Positions 46,670 to 55,265 of a DNA stretch of 64,000 nucleotides are shown here, piece after piece. This DNA is from Chromohalobacter beijerinckii. GTDB taxonomy: Bacteria > Pseudomonadota > Gammaproteobacteria > Pseudomonadales > Halomonadaceae. Positions within the stretch are counted from its first letter, which is position 1, and every line of letters starts with the position of its first letter. Made by a program: the position numbers and the translations under genes. A model generated the notes under the pieces. The model was given only the letters and a program-made list of their open reading frames with translations, had not been told where the DNA came from and made no database searches. The stretch covers positions 124,001-188,000 of the forward strand of contig NZ_JAKGAK010000002.1 in NCBI RefSeq assembly GCF_023061185.1. Direction: 5' to 3'.

Positions 46670-47842
46670 TCAGGCGCGCCGAGAGAGTGCCAGAACGCGC
46701 TTGGCGAGTTCGATCATGTCGGCGTCGCCGGTGTTTTTGTCGGGGACGTCGGAAAGCTTGATCACCGGGATCCAGTGCTGCCCCTCTGGGCGCGCCTCGG
46801 TCATCTTGATGACCATGTTCATGGGCGTAACGCCGACATCGTTGGTGAAGTTGGTACCGATACCGAACGCGGTGGTAATGCGCCCACGACAGAAATTGTC
46901 GATACGCTCCACGCGCTCGGGGGTCAAGGCATCGGAGAAGATGATGGTCTTAGTGCGTGGGTCGATGCCCATGCGCTCGTAATGCGCGATGGTGGCGGCC
47001 GCGAAGTCAAGTGGGTCGCCGCTATCGTGACGCACGCCATCGAAGAGCTTGGCGAACTTCTTGTCGAAGCTGTCGAAGAAGGTGGCTGAGGTGAAGGTGT
47101 CGGTAAGCGCGATGCCCAGGTCACCGCGATAGACATCTACCCAATGCTCCAAGGCCAGGCTATTGGCCATCTTGAAGCCGAAGCGCGCACCGTGAAACAT
47201 GAACCATTCGTGGGCATGCGTACCGATCGGTTTGACGCCATGTCGCATGGCTAGATGAACGTTGCTCGAACCGGAAAAGGTACCGCTCCCGTGATGGCAT
47301 AGCGAAGCCACGACACGGTCGTGGACGTCATAAGAGTAGCGCCGACGGGTGCCGAACTCGGCGATCTTCAGGCCCATGCGCTTGTAGTGCTCGATCTTGT
47401 CGCGGGTGCGAGTATCGATGAGCGCATCCGAGTCGCGCTGACCGTCGCCCATCTGATACCAGATTTCGCTGATCAGCGCCATCAGCGGTACTTCCCAGAG
47501 GATGGTGCGATACCAGAGCCCCTCGATGCGCAACGTGAAGTGTCCGCCCTGTTGTACGATTTCGACTTCCTCGGGGTTGTAATGAAACCCCGACAGGAAG
47601 TCGAGATACGTCGGGTCGAGATAAGGGCAGGTGCGTTCCAGGTAACGCTTTTCCTCGAGGGTCAGCGACAGATTCGCCATGGCGTCCACTGCCTCGCGTA
47701 GTCGCTCGGCGAAGCCAGGGGGAAAGGTATGGTCACCCCGGTTGATAAAGGCATAGCGAGCTCGCGCATAAGGAAAGCGCTTGATGACCGCGCTTTGCAT
47801 GGTGAACTTGTAAAAGTCGTTGTCGAGGAGCGAATCCAGCAT
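46670..47842 (-). CDS. pncB: Nicotinate phosphoribosyltransferase
   Basis: NAD salvage: nicotinate plus PRPP to nicotinate mononucleotide. The 390 residues begin LLDNDFYKFTMQSAVIKRFP. Family pieces: FGTRRRYSYDVHDRVV, GTHAHEWFMFHGA, the phosphoribosyl segment GVRHDSGDPLDFA, and GIGTNFTNDVG. The length agrees with E. coli PncB (400). Single gene, reverse strand. Confidence 0.96.
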   Translation of the reverse strand: MLDSLLDNDFYKFTMQSAVIKRFPYARARYAFINRGDHTFPPGFAERLREAVDAMANLSLTLEEKRYLERTCPYLDPTYLDFLSGFHYNPEEVEIVQQGGHFTLRIEGLWYRTILWEVPLMALISEIWYQMGDGQRDSDALIDTRTRDKIEHYKRMGLKIAEFGTRRRYSYDVHDRVVASLCHHGSGTFSGSSNVHLAMRHGVKPIGTHAHEWFMFHGARFGFKMANSLALEHWVDVYRGDLGIALTDTFTSATFFDSFDKKFAKLFDGVRHDSGDPLDFAAATIAHYERMGIDPRTKTIIFSDALTPERVERIDNFCRGRITTAFGIGTNFTNDVGVTPMNMVIKMTEARPEGQHWIPVIKLSDVPDKNTGDADMIELAKRVLALSRRA

Positions 47843-47944
47843 CGTGCATCCTATACGGCGAGGTTCCGAAACGGGGACGCCAGCTTAGCGCAGCTATACG
47901 ATAGGCACCACTGCCACCGGGCTTTGCGTCGGCTGGTGAAGTGC

Positions 47945-48241
47945 TTACATGAAGGCCATGACACCGAACATGGTGATCATGAAGCCGCCGAACAATAACA
48001 AGCCCGCGATCGATAGCAGGAGTAGTAGGTAACCGAGGATGAGTGCCGCCAGTGCCCAAGCATCGCCTTGTTCATTCGTACGACGGATCTGTCGGCGTGC
48101 CAGATGGCCGCAGACGACGCCACCCAGCGCGCTAGGCAACACGAAGATGCCCAGCACACTCAGCGCAAAAGCGACGATGGCCATGGTGTTGAGCTGCGGC
48201 GTTGGTGGTGGTGTGGATGGCGCGGGCGTGACGCGGGGCAT
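47945..48241 (-). CDS. DUF4190-like small membrane protein
   Basis: A 98-residue protein: a proline-rich N-terminus (PRVTPAPSTPPPTPQ) followed by two hydrophobic segments around GGVVCGHLARRQIRR, the hallmark of DUF4190 membrane proteins. The function is unknown. It diverges from the FemAB-like gene. Confidence 0.7.
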   Translation of the reverse strand: MPRVTPAPSTPPPTPQLNTMAIVAFALSVLGIFVLPSALGGVVCGHLARRQIRRTNEQGDAWALAALILGYLLLLLSIAGLLLFGGFMITMFGVMAFM

Positions 48242-48318
48242 CGCTTGCTCCAGAAATGGGTTGGCCTCACCCTAGCATGAGCCGTGATATTCGGGAATCC
48301 GCTTCGGGAGGCGTGGCG

Positions 48319-49461
48319 ATGGGCGTGAAGATACGGGAACTGACGCGCGTAGCCGATGTCCCGCTCGAAACATGGAATGCGTTGGTAGGCAGGAGTTACC
48401 CCTTCCTGCGGCACGAATTTCTGGATGCCCTGGAAAGCACCGGCTGTGTAGACGCCGAGAGTGGCTGGGTGCCGCGCCACCTCTCGCTGTGGCAGGGCGA
48501 GCGCCTGGTGGGCGTGCTGCCGCACTATCTCAAGACGCATTCCTTTGGCGAGTACGTCTTCGACTGGAGCTGGGCCGAGGCCTGGGAGCGTGCCGGTGGG
48601 CGCTATTATCCCAAGCAGTTGAGCGCCATTCCCTTCACTCCTGCCGTCGGGCCGCGCCTGGCCGTGGCGTCCGACATCTCGTCCGCCCAGGCCATACAGA
48701 CGGTAGCGGCTTTTCTTGAGGCGCGGGGCGACGACTTGTCGAGTTGGCATTTGTTGTTCGCCGATGAGCAAGAGATTACGCAGTGGCAAGCGCAGTGGCC
48801 CGCCCTGTTGAGACGTGAGGCGGTGCGTTTCGAGTGGCGCGATGCCGGTTACGGCGATTTCAAGGGCTTCCTGGCGTCAATGGTGGGAAGACGGCGCAAG
48901 GAGATTCGCCGTGAACGTCGCAAGGTCGCCGAACAAGGGGTGAGTCTGCATCGCCTGAGTGGGGACGACATCGATGCAGCCGCATTGGCCCATTTCTATC
49001 GCTGCTACCGCATCACCTATCTCGAGCGCGGGCAGATGCCTTATCTCAGCGAAGCATTCTTCAAGCGGCTGCGCGCGACGATGGGCGAGGCGCTCATGCT
49101 TGTGCAGGTGCGTCAGGGCGATACGCCGGTCGCTGCGGCGCTCTATCTACGCGGCGGTGATACGTTGTATGGACGCTATTGGGGCAGTGAAGTCGTTGCC
49201 GACTGCCTGCACTTCGAAGCATGTTATTACCAAGGTATCGAATACTGCCTGGAACAGGGCCTGCAACGCTTCGATCCCGGTACTCAGGGCGAACACAAGT
49301 TGATGCGTGGCTTTTCGCCCGAACTAAGTGTTTCGCTGCATTACTTGCCGCATGCGGGTTTTCGCGAGGCGGTAGAGCGGTTCTGTGCCGAGGAGCGCCA
49401 GGCCGTGGGAGACTATCGCCTGGCATGCCGCGAACGCTTACCGTTTCGTCACGTACAATGA
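48319..49461 (+). CDS. FemAB/GNAT-like acyltransferase (DUF482-type)
   Basis: A 380-residue protein of the peptidogalycan biosynthesis/FemAB-like group. HEFLDALESTGCV, DWSWAEAWERAGGRYYPKQL, FTPAVGPRL, then the basic RRRKEIRRERRKVAEQG and a C-terminal YQGIEYCLEQGLQRFDPGTQGEHKL stretch are characteristic of the double GNAT fold. The acceptor molecule is unknown. The start at 48319 has GGGAGG seven bases upstream; an extended frame begins at 48256. Confidence 0.85.
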   Translation: MGVKIRELTRVADVPLETWNALVGRSYPFLRHEFLDALESTGCVDAESGWVPRHLSLWQGERLVGVLPHYLKTHSFGEYVFDWSWAEAWERAGGRYYPKQLSAIPFTPAVGPRLAVASDISSAQAIQTVAAFLEARGDDLSSWHLLFADEQEITQWQAQWPALLRREAVRFEWRDAGYGDFKGFLASMVGRRRKEIRRERRKVAEQGVSLHRLSGDDIDAAALAHFYRCYRITYLERGQMPYLSEAFFKRLRATMGEALMLVQVRQGDTPVAAALYLRGGDTLYGRYWGSEVVADCLHFEACYYQGIEYCLEQGLQRFDPGTQGEHKLMRGFSPELSVSLHYLPHAGFREAVERFCAEERQAVGDYRLACRERLPFRHVQ

Positions 49462-49529
49462 GCAGTCACCATCGCTGGGAAGCGTGCCGTGGCGCGGTCA
49501 TGGAAGGATCATATGAGGAAGGCTAGCGC

Positions 49530-51359
49530 ATGAATTTTTTCTATGAGGCAACGGTACTGCTAGGCGCTGCCATCATCGCCGTGCCGCTGTTTCAACGCCT
49601 GGGGTTGGGCTCGATACTGGGCTATCTCGCGGTGGGGCTGCTGCTGGGGCCTTCCGTGCTAGGTTTTATCGCCGAGCCTGAAGAGGTGCTGCATTTCTCC
49701 GAGTTCGGCGTAGTGATGCTGTTGTTCCTCATCGGCCTCGAGATGGAGCCTTCGCGTTTGTGGGGCATGCGCAAGCAGCTGTTCGGACTGGGGCTTCTGC
49801 AATTGCTGGGGAGTGGTGTGCTGTTGACGCCCATCGGGCTGGCATTGGGGCTGACGTGGGAGCTTGCGGTGCTGCTGGGACTGATCCTGGCGCTATCTTC
49901 CACGGCGTTCGCTCTGCAGCTTCTCAATGAACAGCATCGCCTGGCGACACCCCACGGTCAGACGGCGTTCTCCATCCTGCTTTTCCAGGACCTGGCGGTG
50001 ATCCCATTACTCGCCTTGCTGCCGTTATTCGCGGGCGATCTTAGTAGCCAAGGTAGCGCGTTGTGGCTGGATATCGGCAAAGCCGTGGGCATGGTGCTGG
50101 CGGCGATCGTCTTCGGGCGTCTGGTCTTTCCGCGCGTCCTGGCGCTCATCGCGCGTAGCGGTGTACACGAGGTGTTCACCGCTGCGGCGTTGTTCCTGGT
50201 ACTGGCCCTGGCCTTGGTCATGGAATGGGCGGGGCTTTCCATGGCGCTGGGGGCCTTCTTGGGGGGCGTCATGCTGGCGGATACGGTTTATCGTCATGAG
50301 CTGGAAGCCAACATCGAGCCCTTCAAGGGCATACTGTTGGGGCTGTTCTTCATCGCCGTGGGTATGTCGGTCGACCTGGCGCTGGTCTTCGACAACGTAG
50401 GGTGGGTGCTGGGCATCACCCTGGGGTTATTGGTGGCCAAACTGGTCGTCATTACGCTGGTGGGCATGGTGGCGCGCCTGCCACGTCAGGAGATCCCGCG
50501 CCTGGCGACAGTGATTGCTCAGGGCGGCGAGTTCGACTTCGTATTGCTCAGCGCGGCGGTCAGTGCGGGGGTATTCGATCAGCGCATCGCCAGTCTGTGC
50601 ATCGCGGCGGTGACCCTGAGCATGGCGCTCACGCCGTTTCTCTATCGTGGCGGTAATCGGCTCGCTGCTCGGATGGGGGAGAACCGCCCCTACGACAAGG
50701 ACTTCGGCGAAGAAACACCGCCGGTACTGATCGCGGGGCTAGGGCGCTTCGGGCAGATGGTGGCGCGTGTACTCAAGTTGCAGGGCATCAGCTTTACCGC
50801 GCTCGACCCCAATATCACCCAGGTAGAGTTCATTCGACGCTTCGGCTCGCGCATCTATTATGCCGACGCCGCGCGCCTCGATGTCTTGCGCTCGGCGGGG
50901 CTTGCCCAGGCCAAGTTGCTGGTGATCGCGGTCGACGACGAAGAGGCGGCGCTGACCATCGCGCGGATGGTGCGCAATCATTACCCCCAGCTCAAGGTCT
51001 TCGCCCGTGCGCGTAACCGCCATCATGCCTGGCAACTGATGGAAATCGGCGTCGATTCCGTCGTACGCGAGACATTTGCCTCGAGCATGGAAATGAGCGT
51101 GGAAGTGCTCAAGGGGCTGGGCTACCCGGGCTCCAATGCGTTGGATGCCGTCCGCACTTTCCGCGACTTCGACAACCAATTGCTGGCGTCGTCTTACACC
51201 CATCGCCATGACTCGGAAGCCTTGATGAAGTCCGAGCGCGAGGCCATGGCCGAATTCCAGACGCTGTTTCAGCAAGACTTGAAGCAGCGCGGAGGCAAGG
51301 AAGCGAGCGCGGAGGCGGCTCCGGACACGGCGAGTACGCCCACATCGGAAGAACGTTGA
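49530..51359 (+). CDS. Kef-type monovalent cation:H+ antiporter (CPA2)
   Basis: A 609-residue K+/H+ antiporter. Residues about 1-375 are the membrane part with some 12 helices; FLIGLEMEPSRLWGMRKQ and the loop HELEANIEPFKG correspond to the KefB/KefC exchanger and its regulatory loop. Residues about 395-515 form the RCK/TrkA-N nucleotide domain (VLIAGLGRFGQMVAR). Known Kef systems are gated by glutathione adducts and acidify the cytoplasm in response to electrophiles. No ancillary KefF/KefG gene is adjacent. Confidence 0.92.
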   Translation: MNFFYEATVLLGAAIIAVPLFQRLGLGSILGYLAVGLLLGPSVLGFIAEPEEVLHFSEFGVVMLLFLIGLEMEPSRLWGMRKQLFGLGLLQLLGSGVLLTPIGLALGLTWELAVLLGLILALSSTAFALQLLNEQHRLATPHGQTAFSILLFQDLAVIPLLALLPLFAGDLSSQGSALWLDIGKAVGMVLAAIVFGRLVFPRVLALIARSGVHEVFTAAALFLVLALALVMEWAGLSMALGAFLGGVMLADTVYRHELEANIEPFKGILLGLFFIAVGMSVDLALVFDNVGWVLGITLGLLVAKLVVITLVGMVARLPRQEIPRLATVIAQGGEFDFVLLSAAVSAGVFDQRIASLCIAAVTLSMALTPFLYRGGNRLAARMGENRPYDKDFGEETPPVLIAGLGRFGQMVARVLKLQGISFTALDPNITQVEFIRRFGSRIYYADAARLDVLRSAGLAQAKLLVIAVDDEEAALTIARMVRNHYPQLKVFARARNRHHAWQLMEIGVDSVVRETFASSMEMSVEVLKGLGYPGSNALDAVRTFRDFDNQLLASSYTHRHDSEALMKSEREAMAEFQTLFQQDLKQRGGKEASAEAAPDTASTPTSEER

Positions 51360-51438
51360 GTATGTGTCGCTATCTGTAGCGTTACGGGGCAAGGTGCCCA
51401 CGGCTCAGGAAAGAGACACCGGTTAACGGGAGGTCAAT

Positions 51439-52272
51439 ATGCAGGAATCGCTGCGTGCCGTGCTGGCATCGCAACATCTTGTCGCCCGGGGCGAGCCTCG
51501 AGCCTTGGCGGGGGGCGATATCGCCGAGGTCGTCTGGCTGGAAACCGATCAGGGCGCGGTGGTGGTCAAGCGCGACGACCCTGAGGCCCTGGCCGCCGAA
51601 GCGGAGGGGTTGCGCGTTCTGCGACGTGCGAACACCGAGCTGAAAGTGCCGACGGTGATCGTCCAGGAAGGAGAATGGTTGATCATGGAAGCATTGGCAG
51701 CGGGCGGCAAACGTGACGCAGCGAGGCTGGGCGCGGGCCTGCGCGGATTGCACAGCGTTCATGGCGAGCGTCATGGATGGCCGAGTGATAACCGCTGCGG
51801 GCCCACGGCGCAGCGCAACACGCCCTGTGATGATGGGCGCGTGTTTCAACGCGAGCACCGGCTAATGCCGTTGGGCACGGCCTGTGTCGAACGCGGCTTG
51901 CTGCCCACAACGCTGCTGGACGCTTTGAGCGATGTCGCCGAACGGCTCGAGACGTGGTTGCCGGACGTCCCACCAAGCCTCGTGCATGGCGACCTGTGGT
52001 CTGGCAATGTGCTTACCACGCCCGAAGGGCCGGCCATCATCGACCCTGCTGTCTACTATCATTATCCCGAGGTCGATCTGGCGATGCTGACGCTGTTCGG
52101 CGCGCCGGGCGAGGCGTTCTTCGAGGCTTACTGGGATGGCGCTCGCCCCGAGGACTGGGAGCATCGCGAGACGTTGTTCCAGTTATACCCGCTACTGAAT
52201 CATTTGCTGCTATTCGGTGGTGCCTACCGGACGGGTGTCGAGCAGGCCATCGCGCGCTTGCAATCGACTTAA
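51439..52272 (+). CDS. Fructosamine kinase-family protein
   Basis: A 277-residue protein kinase-like enzyme of the FN3K family, which phosphorylates ketosamines on glycated proteins and so promotes their removal. SLVHGDLWSGNV is the catalytic loop, and IDPAVYYHYPEVDLAML the metal-binding loop. A good GGGAGGT site precedes the ATG. It follows the Kef gene by 79 bases and its end overlaps the convergent hydrolase gene by 4 bases. Confidence 0.9.
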   Translation: MQESLRAVLASQHLVARGEPRALAGGDIAEVVWLETDQGAVVVKRDDPEALAAEAEGLRVLRRANTELKVPTVIVQEGEWLIMEALAAGGKRDAARLGAGLRGLHSVHGERHGWPSDNRCGPTAQRNTPCDDGRVFQREHRLMPLGTACVERGLLPTTLLDALSDVAERLETWLPDVPPSLVHGDLWSGNVLTTPEGPAIIDPAVYYHYPEVDLAMLTLFGAPGEAFFEAYWDGARPEDWEHRETLFQLYPLLNHLLLFGGAYRTGVEQAIARLQST

Positions 52273-53171
52273 TGTCGCCGGGACGTGCGCCACAGGCGTT
52301 GCCACCATGCCTTGCCAAGCGTAGGAGGGGCTACCCGACGAGTGTCGAGAAACGCGGCGATCGGGGCGCTCTGTGAAGCCTTGTCGAGCATGGGGGCATG
52401 GCCGCACCCGGGCACTTCGAGGATACGGGTGCTGGGTTGGTGGTAACGCATGGCCGATAGTGTTTGGTGCGACAGGATGTCGGATTGCATGCCGCGTATC
52501 GTCATCAAGGGGCAGCGCAGAGCTTTCCAGGCTGCCCACAGGTCGCGTGGCGTGTCATGGACGAATTGCTCGGCGATACGCGGATCGAAATGGTGGCTCC
52601 AGCTCCCATCGGGTAAACGCCGAGCACTGCCCAAGAGCAGGCGTTGCCATACCGCCTCGCTATCGATACCGAAGCTCTGGTAGTGATCGCGGATTTCCGA
52701 TTCCAGTGCCCGCAAGGTCGTGAACCGCTGCGTCGAGATGAAGTGATTCGCCAGGCGTTGCAGGCCTTTCGCTTCGATGGTCGGGCCGACGTCATTGAGG
52801 ATAAGAGCCGCTACACGGTGGCCGTGTGACGCGTCGGCGGCCAAGAGTAGCCCCAGCAGCCCGCCCATCGACGTACCCAGCCACGGAACGCTCGTGAGTT
52901 CGAAGTGATCGAGGACCGCGATGGCAATACGCATGTAATGTGCGTAGAGATAATCGTAGGCGGGAAAGAGCGACCAACTGGAAAGGCCGCGTCCTGGTGT
53001 ATCGGGGGCGATCAGCCGCCAGCGGGGGCCAAGCAGCCGAGCCAGGAACTCGAAGTCGCCGCCATGCCTCGATAGGCCGTGCCAGGCGATCAATGTCCGT
53101 GGGGCATCGGGATGCCAGACGCGCACGGCGATCTCGAGCTCACGGTGCTGGAGCAGAACAAGCTCATCCAC
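52269..53171 (-). CDS. Alpha/beta hydrolase
   Basis: A 300-residue cytoplasmic hydrolase. The oxyanion region is AWHGLSRHGGD, the nucleophile elbow GTSMGG (Ser), and the C-terminal His is in VPGCGHAPML. The substrate cannot be told. The ribosome site is weak (AGGAC about 14 bases upstream). The last four bases overlap the 3' end of the fructosamine kinase-like gene on the other strand. Confidence 0.88.
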   Translation of the reverse strand: MDELVLLQHRELEIAVRVWHPDAPRTLIAWHGLSRHGGDFEFLARLLGPRWRLIAPDTPGRGLSSWSLFPAYDYLYAHYMRIAIAVLDHFELTSVPWLGTSMGGLLGLLLAADASHGHRVAALILNDVGPTIEAKGLQRLANHFISTQRFTTLRALESEIRDHYQSFGIDSEAVWQRLLLGSARRLPDGSWSHHFDPRIAEQFVHDTPRDLWAAWKALRCPLMTIRGMQSDILSHQTLSAMRYHQPSTRILEVPGCGHAPMLDKASQSAPIAAFLDTRRVAPPTLGKAWWQRLWRTSRRH

Positions 53172-53233
53172 GGCGCGGTCCTGAATATCGGCACGTCTTC
53201 AGTATAGACGTGATGCTGCAATGCAGTAGAACC

Positions 53234-53851
53234 TTAGACGCGCCGCGTGATGAGGTAAAACAGACTGTCGATCGCCTCGCCGCCGCTTTCGCGCAGCGAG
53301 AAACTATCGGGAGCTCGGAGCCAATCGTGTACCAAGCCGCCGATCATTGAATGCAGCATCAGGGTGGCGGCATCCGGTGCGATCTCGTCGATGAGCAGGC
53401 CTTCATCATGAGCCTGTTGAAAACAGCGCCGTACGACTTCGCGGCAATCCGAGGCCAAGCGGTTTTGAAGCTCCACAGGGTTGATGTCGCTGATGAATTC
53501 GCAGCGATGCATCAAGATGGTGTGGACACGACATGAACGTGGGCGCTCGAGCATCTCGAAGGCGTGTAGCGTGGCGAGTCGCAGCGTATCCAGCGGTCCT
53601 GTGACCTGGCACTCGACGGTGATGTCGTCGATGATCTGCTGGAGCGGCATCTTGACCCGGTCGAGCATGGCATGGAACAGGTCGGCTTTGTTCTTGAAGT
53701 GCCAATACACGGCACCGCGCGTCATGCCGGCATGACGTGCGATATGTTCGAGCGAGGTACGTGAGACGCCTTTTTCGAGGAAGACGTCTTCGGCGGCATC
53801 GAGCAAGGCTTCTCGCGTGGCCTCGGCTTCGGCTTTGGTTCTGCGGGGCAT
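53234..53851 (-). CDS. acrR: TetR-family repressor of the efflux operon (AcrR-type)
   Basis: A 205-residue repressor. The TetR helix-turn-helix is clear: ALLDAAEDVFLEKGVSRTSLEHIARHAGMTRGAVYWHF covers residues 15-52. It is divergently placed from acrAB with a near-palindromic operator in between, the standard arrangement for AcrR/TtgR, which release DNA when drugs bind the C-terminal domain. Confidence 0.92.
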   Translation of the reverse strand: MPRRTKAEAEATREALLDAAEDVFLEKGVSRTSLEHIARHAGMTRGAVYWHFKNKADLFHAMLDRVKMPLQQIIDDITVECQVTGPLDTLRLATLHAFEMLERPRSCRVHTILMHRCEFISDINPVELQNRLASDCREVVRRCFQQAHDEGLLIDEIAPDAATLMLHSMIGGLVHDWLRAPDSFSLRESGGEAIDSLFYLITRRV

Positions 53852-53944
53852 GGCGTGATCTCGTTGATGAATCCAGCCAGACGGTAGGGATGAGCACCGA
53901 GTGGCGAGACTTTTTTAGCCATCATACCCCAAGTGAATGGCATT

Positions 53945-53960
53945 TACATTCATGTATGTA
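53945..53960. promoter_or_regulatory. Probable AcrR operator
   Basis: TACATTCATGTATGTA is an inverted repeat with one mismatched pair, and resembles the E. coli AcrR operator (TACATACATT...AATGTATGTA). It lies in the acrR-acrA intergenic region where it could control both genes. Confidence 0.6.
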
Positions 53961-54011
53961 TGCGTGTAGTCTTAGCCATCATTGATCTCGATCAAACAAG
54001 GTAAAACACCG

Positions 54012-55262
54012 ATGGTATCCACGACAGGGAATGAGCGCCGGGGTCTTTGGGCCGTGGCGTTGGCGGGCGTTCTGTTGATGGGCTGCGGCAGCGATGAAGA
54101 TGCCCAGCAGCAGTCAAGCGACGCTTCTTCTCCGCCGCCCAAAAAGGCTCAGGTCATGGAAATGGCCAAGCGCGACATATCGCTCGACAAATCTTATCCT
54201 GCCATGCTGCGTAGCGATAATGAAGTGACTGTCGTGGCTCGTGTCAGCGGTACGCTCGAAGAACGGCATTTCGACCCCGGCCAACAGGTCGAGAAGGGCG
54301 ATAGCCTCTACACGATCGAGCCTGAGGTCTATGAAGCCACCGTGCGCCAGCGCGAGGCGGATCTGCAGAGTGCCCAGGCCGATGCGGAACTGGCGCAGAC
54401 GAATGCTGCTCGCTACGAGCGCCTGCTCAAGCAGAATTCCGTCAGCGTTCAGCAGCGCGACCAGGCACAGGCCGACCTCAAGGTGGCGCGTGCCAGCGTT
54501 GCCCAGGCGCAAGCGGCACTGGATAGCGCGCGTATCGATCTTGATTATACCGATGTCGAGGCGCCGGTGTCGGGCATGATCAGCCTGAGCGAGGTGAATC
54601 TCGGCAACCTCGTCAACGATGGCGCCGAGTTGGCGACGATTACGCCGCTCAATCCTCTCGAGGTGCGTTTCCAACTGCCTCAGGAAGAAGCCTTCGAACT
54701 ACGCCGTCAGCGCGAGCAACAGGGTAAGGAGGCGATTACCGCCGAACTGCAGATTCCGGCATTGCCGGGACAGACCCTCAAAGGGAATGTGGAATTCTTG
54801 GGCTCGCGTGTCAGCGAAAGCACCAGCACCGTGCAAGCCAACGCCTTCTTCGACAATCCCGATGGCATGTTCATGCCGGGACAATTCGTGCGTGTCGAGC
54901 TGGATGGCGTGAAGCGTTTTGATGTATTTGCCGTGCCCGAGATTGCTGTGACGCAAGGGCTGATGGGCCCTCAAGTCTATGTGCTGAATGAAGAAGGCAA
55001 GGTGCGCACGCAGACCGTGCAGCTCGGCGATACAGCGGGACCGTGGATGATCATTACGGACGGAATCAAGGCGGGAGACCGCGTCGTGGTCAGCGACCCA
55101 GGCAACATCAGCGCCGGTGCGAGCATCGATCCTCAGCCGTTCGACGGCGATGCCGAAGCGCTCTCGGGTGCCGAAAAAGGCGAGGCTGCATCAGGAAGTC
55201 AGACCGAGAAGAAAGGGGCATCCAATGGCGATGGCCATGCCAACGAGGAAGGTGGAGCCTGA
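54012..55262 (+). CDS. acrA: RND efflux periplasmic adaptor (membrane fusion protein)
   Basis: A 416-residue lipoprotein that links AcrB with an outer-membrane channel. The start at 54012 has AAGGT upstream and gives a signal with lipobox LMGC at residue 24; the frame is open to 53982. VVARVSGTLEERHFDPGQQVEKG is the lipoyl half, followed by an alpha-hairpin (about 105-165) and the beta-barrel. The C-terminal 40 residues are a Glu/Lys/Gly-rich tail. The acrB start is 3 bases downstream. Confidence 0.94.
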   Translation: MVSTTGNERRGLWAVALAGVLLMGCGSDEDAQQQSSDASSPPPKKAQVMEMAKRDISLDKSYPAMLRSDNEVTVVARVSGTLEERHFDPGQQVEKGDSLYTIEPEVYEATVRQREADLQSAQADAELAQTNAARYERLLKQNSVSVQQRDQAQADLKVARASVAQAQAALDSARIDLDYTDVEAPVSGMISLSEVNLGNLVNDGAELATITPLNPLEVRFQLPQEEAFELRRQREQQGKEAITAELQIPALPGQTLKGNVEFLGSRVSESTSTVQANAFFDNPDGMFMPGQFVRVELDGVKRFDVFAVPEIAVTQGLMGPQVYVLNEEGKVRTQTVQLGDTAGPWMIITDGIKAGDRVVVSDPGNISAGASIDPQPFDGDAEALSGAEKGEAASGSQTEKKGASNGDGHANEEGGA

Positions 55263-55265
55263 CGG

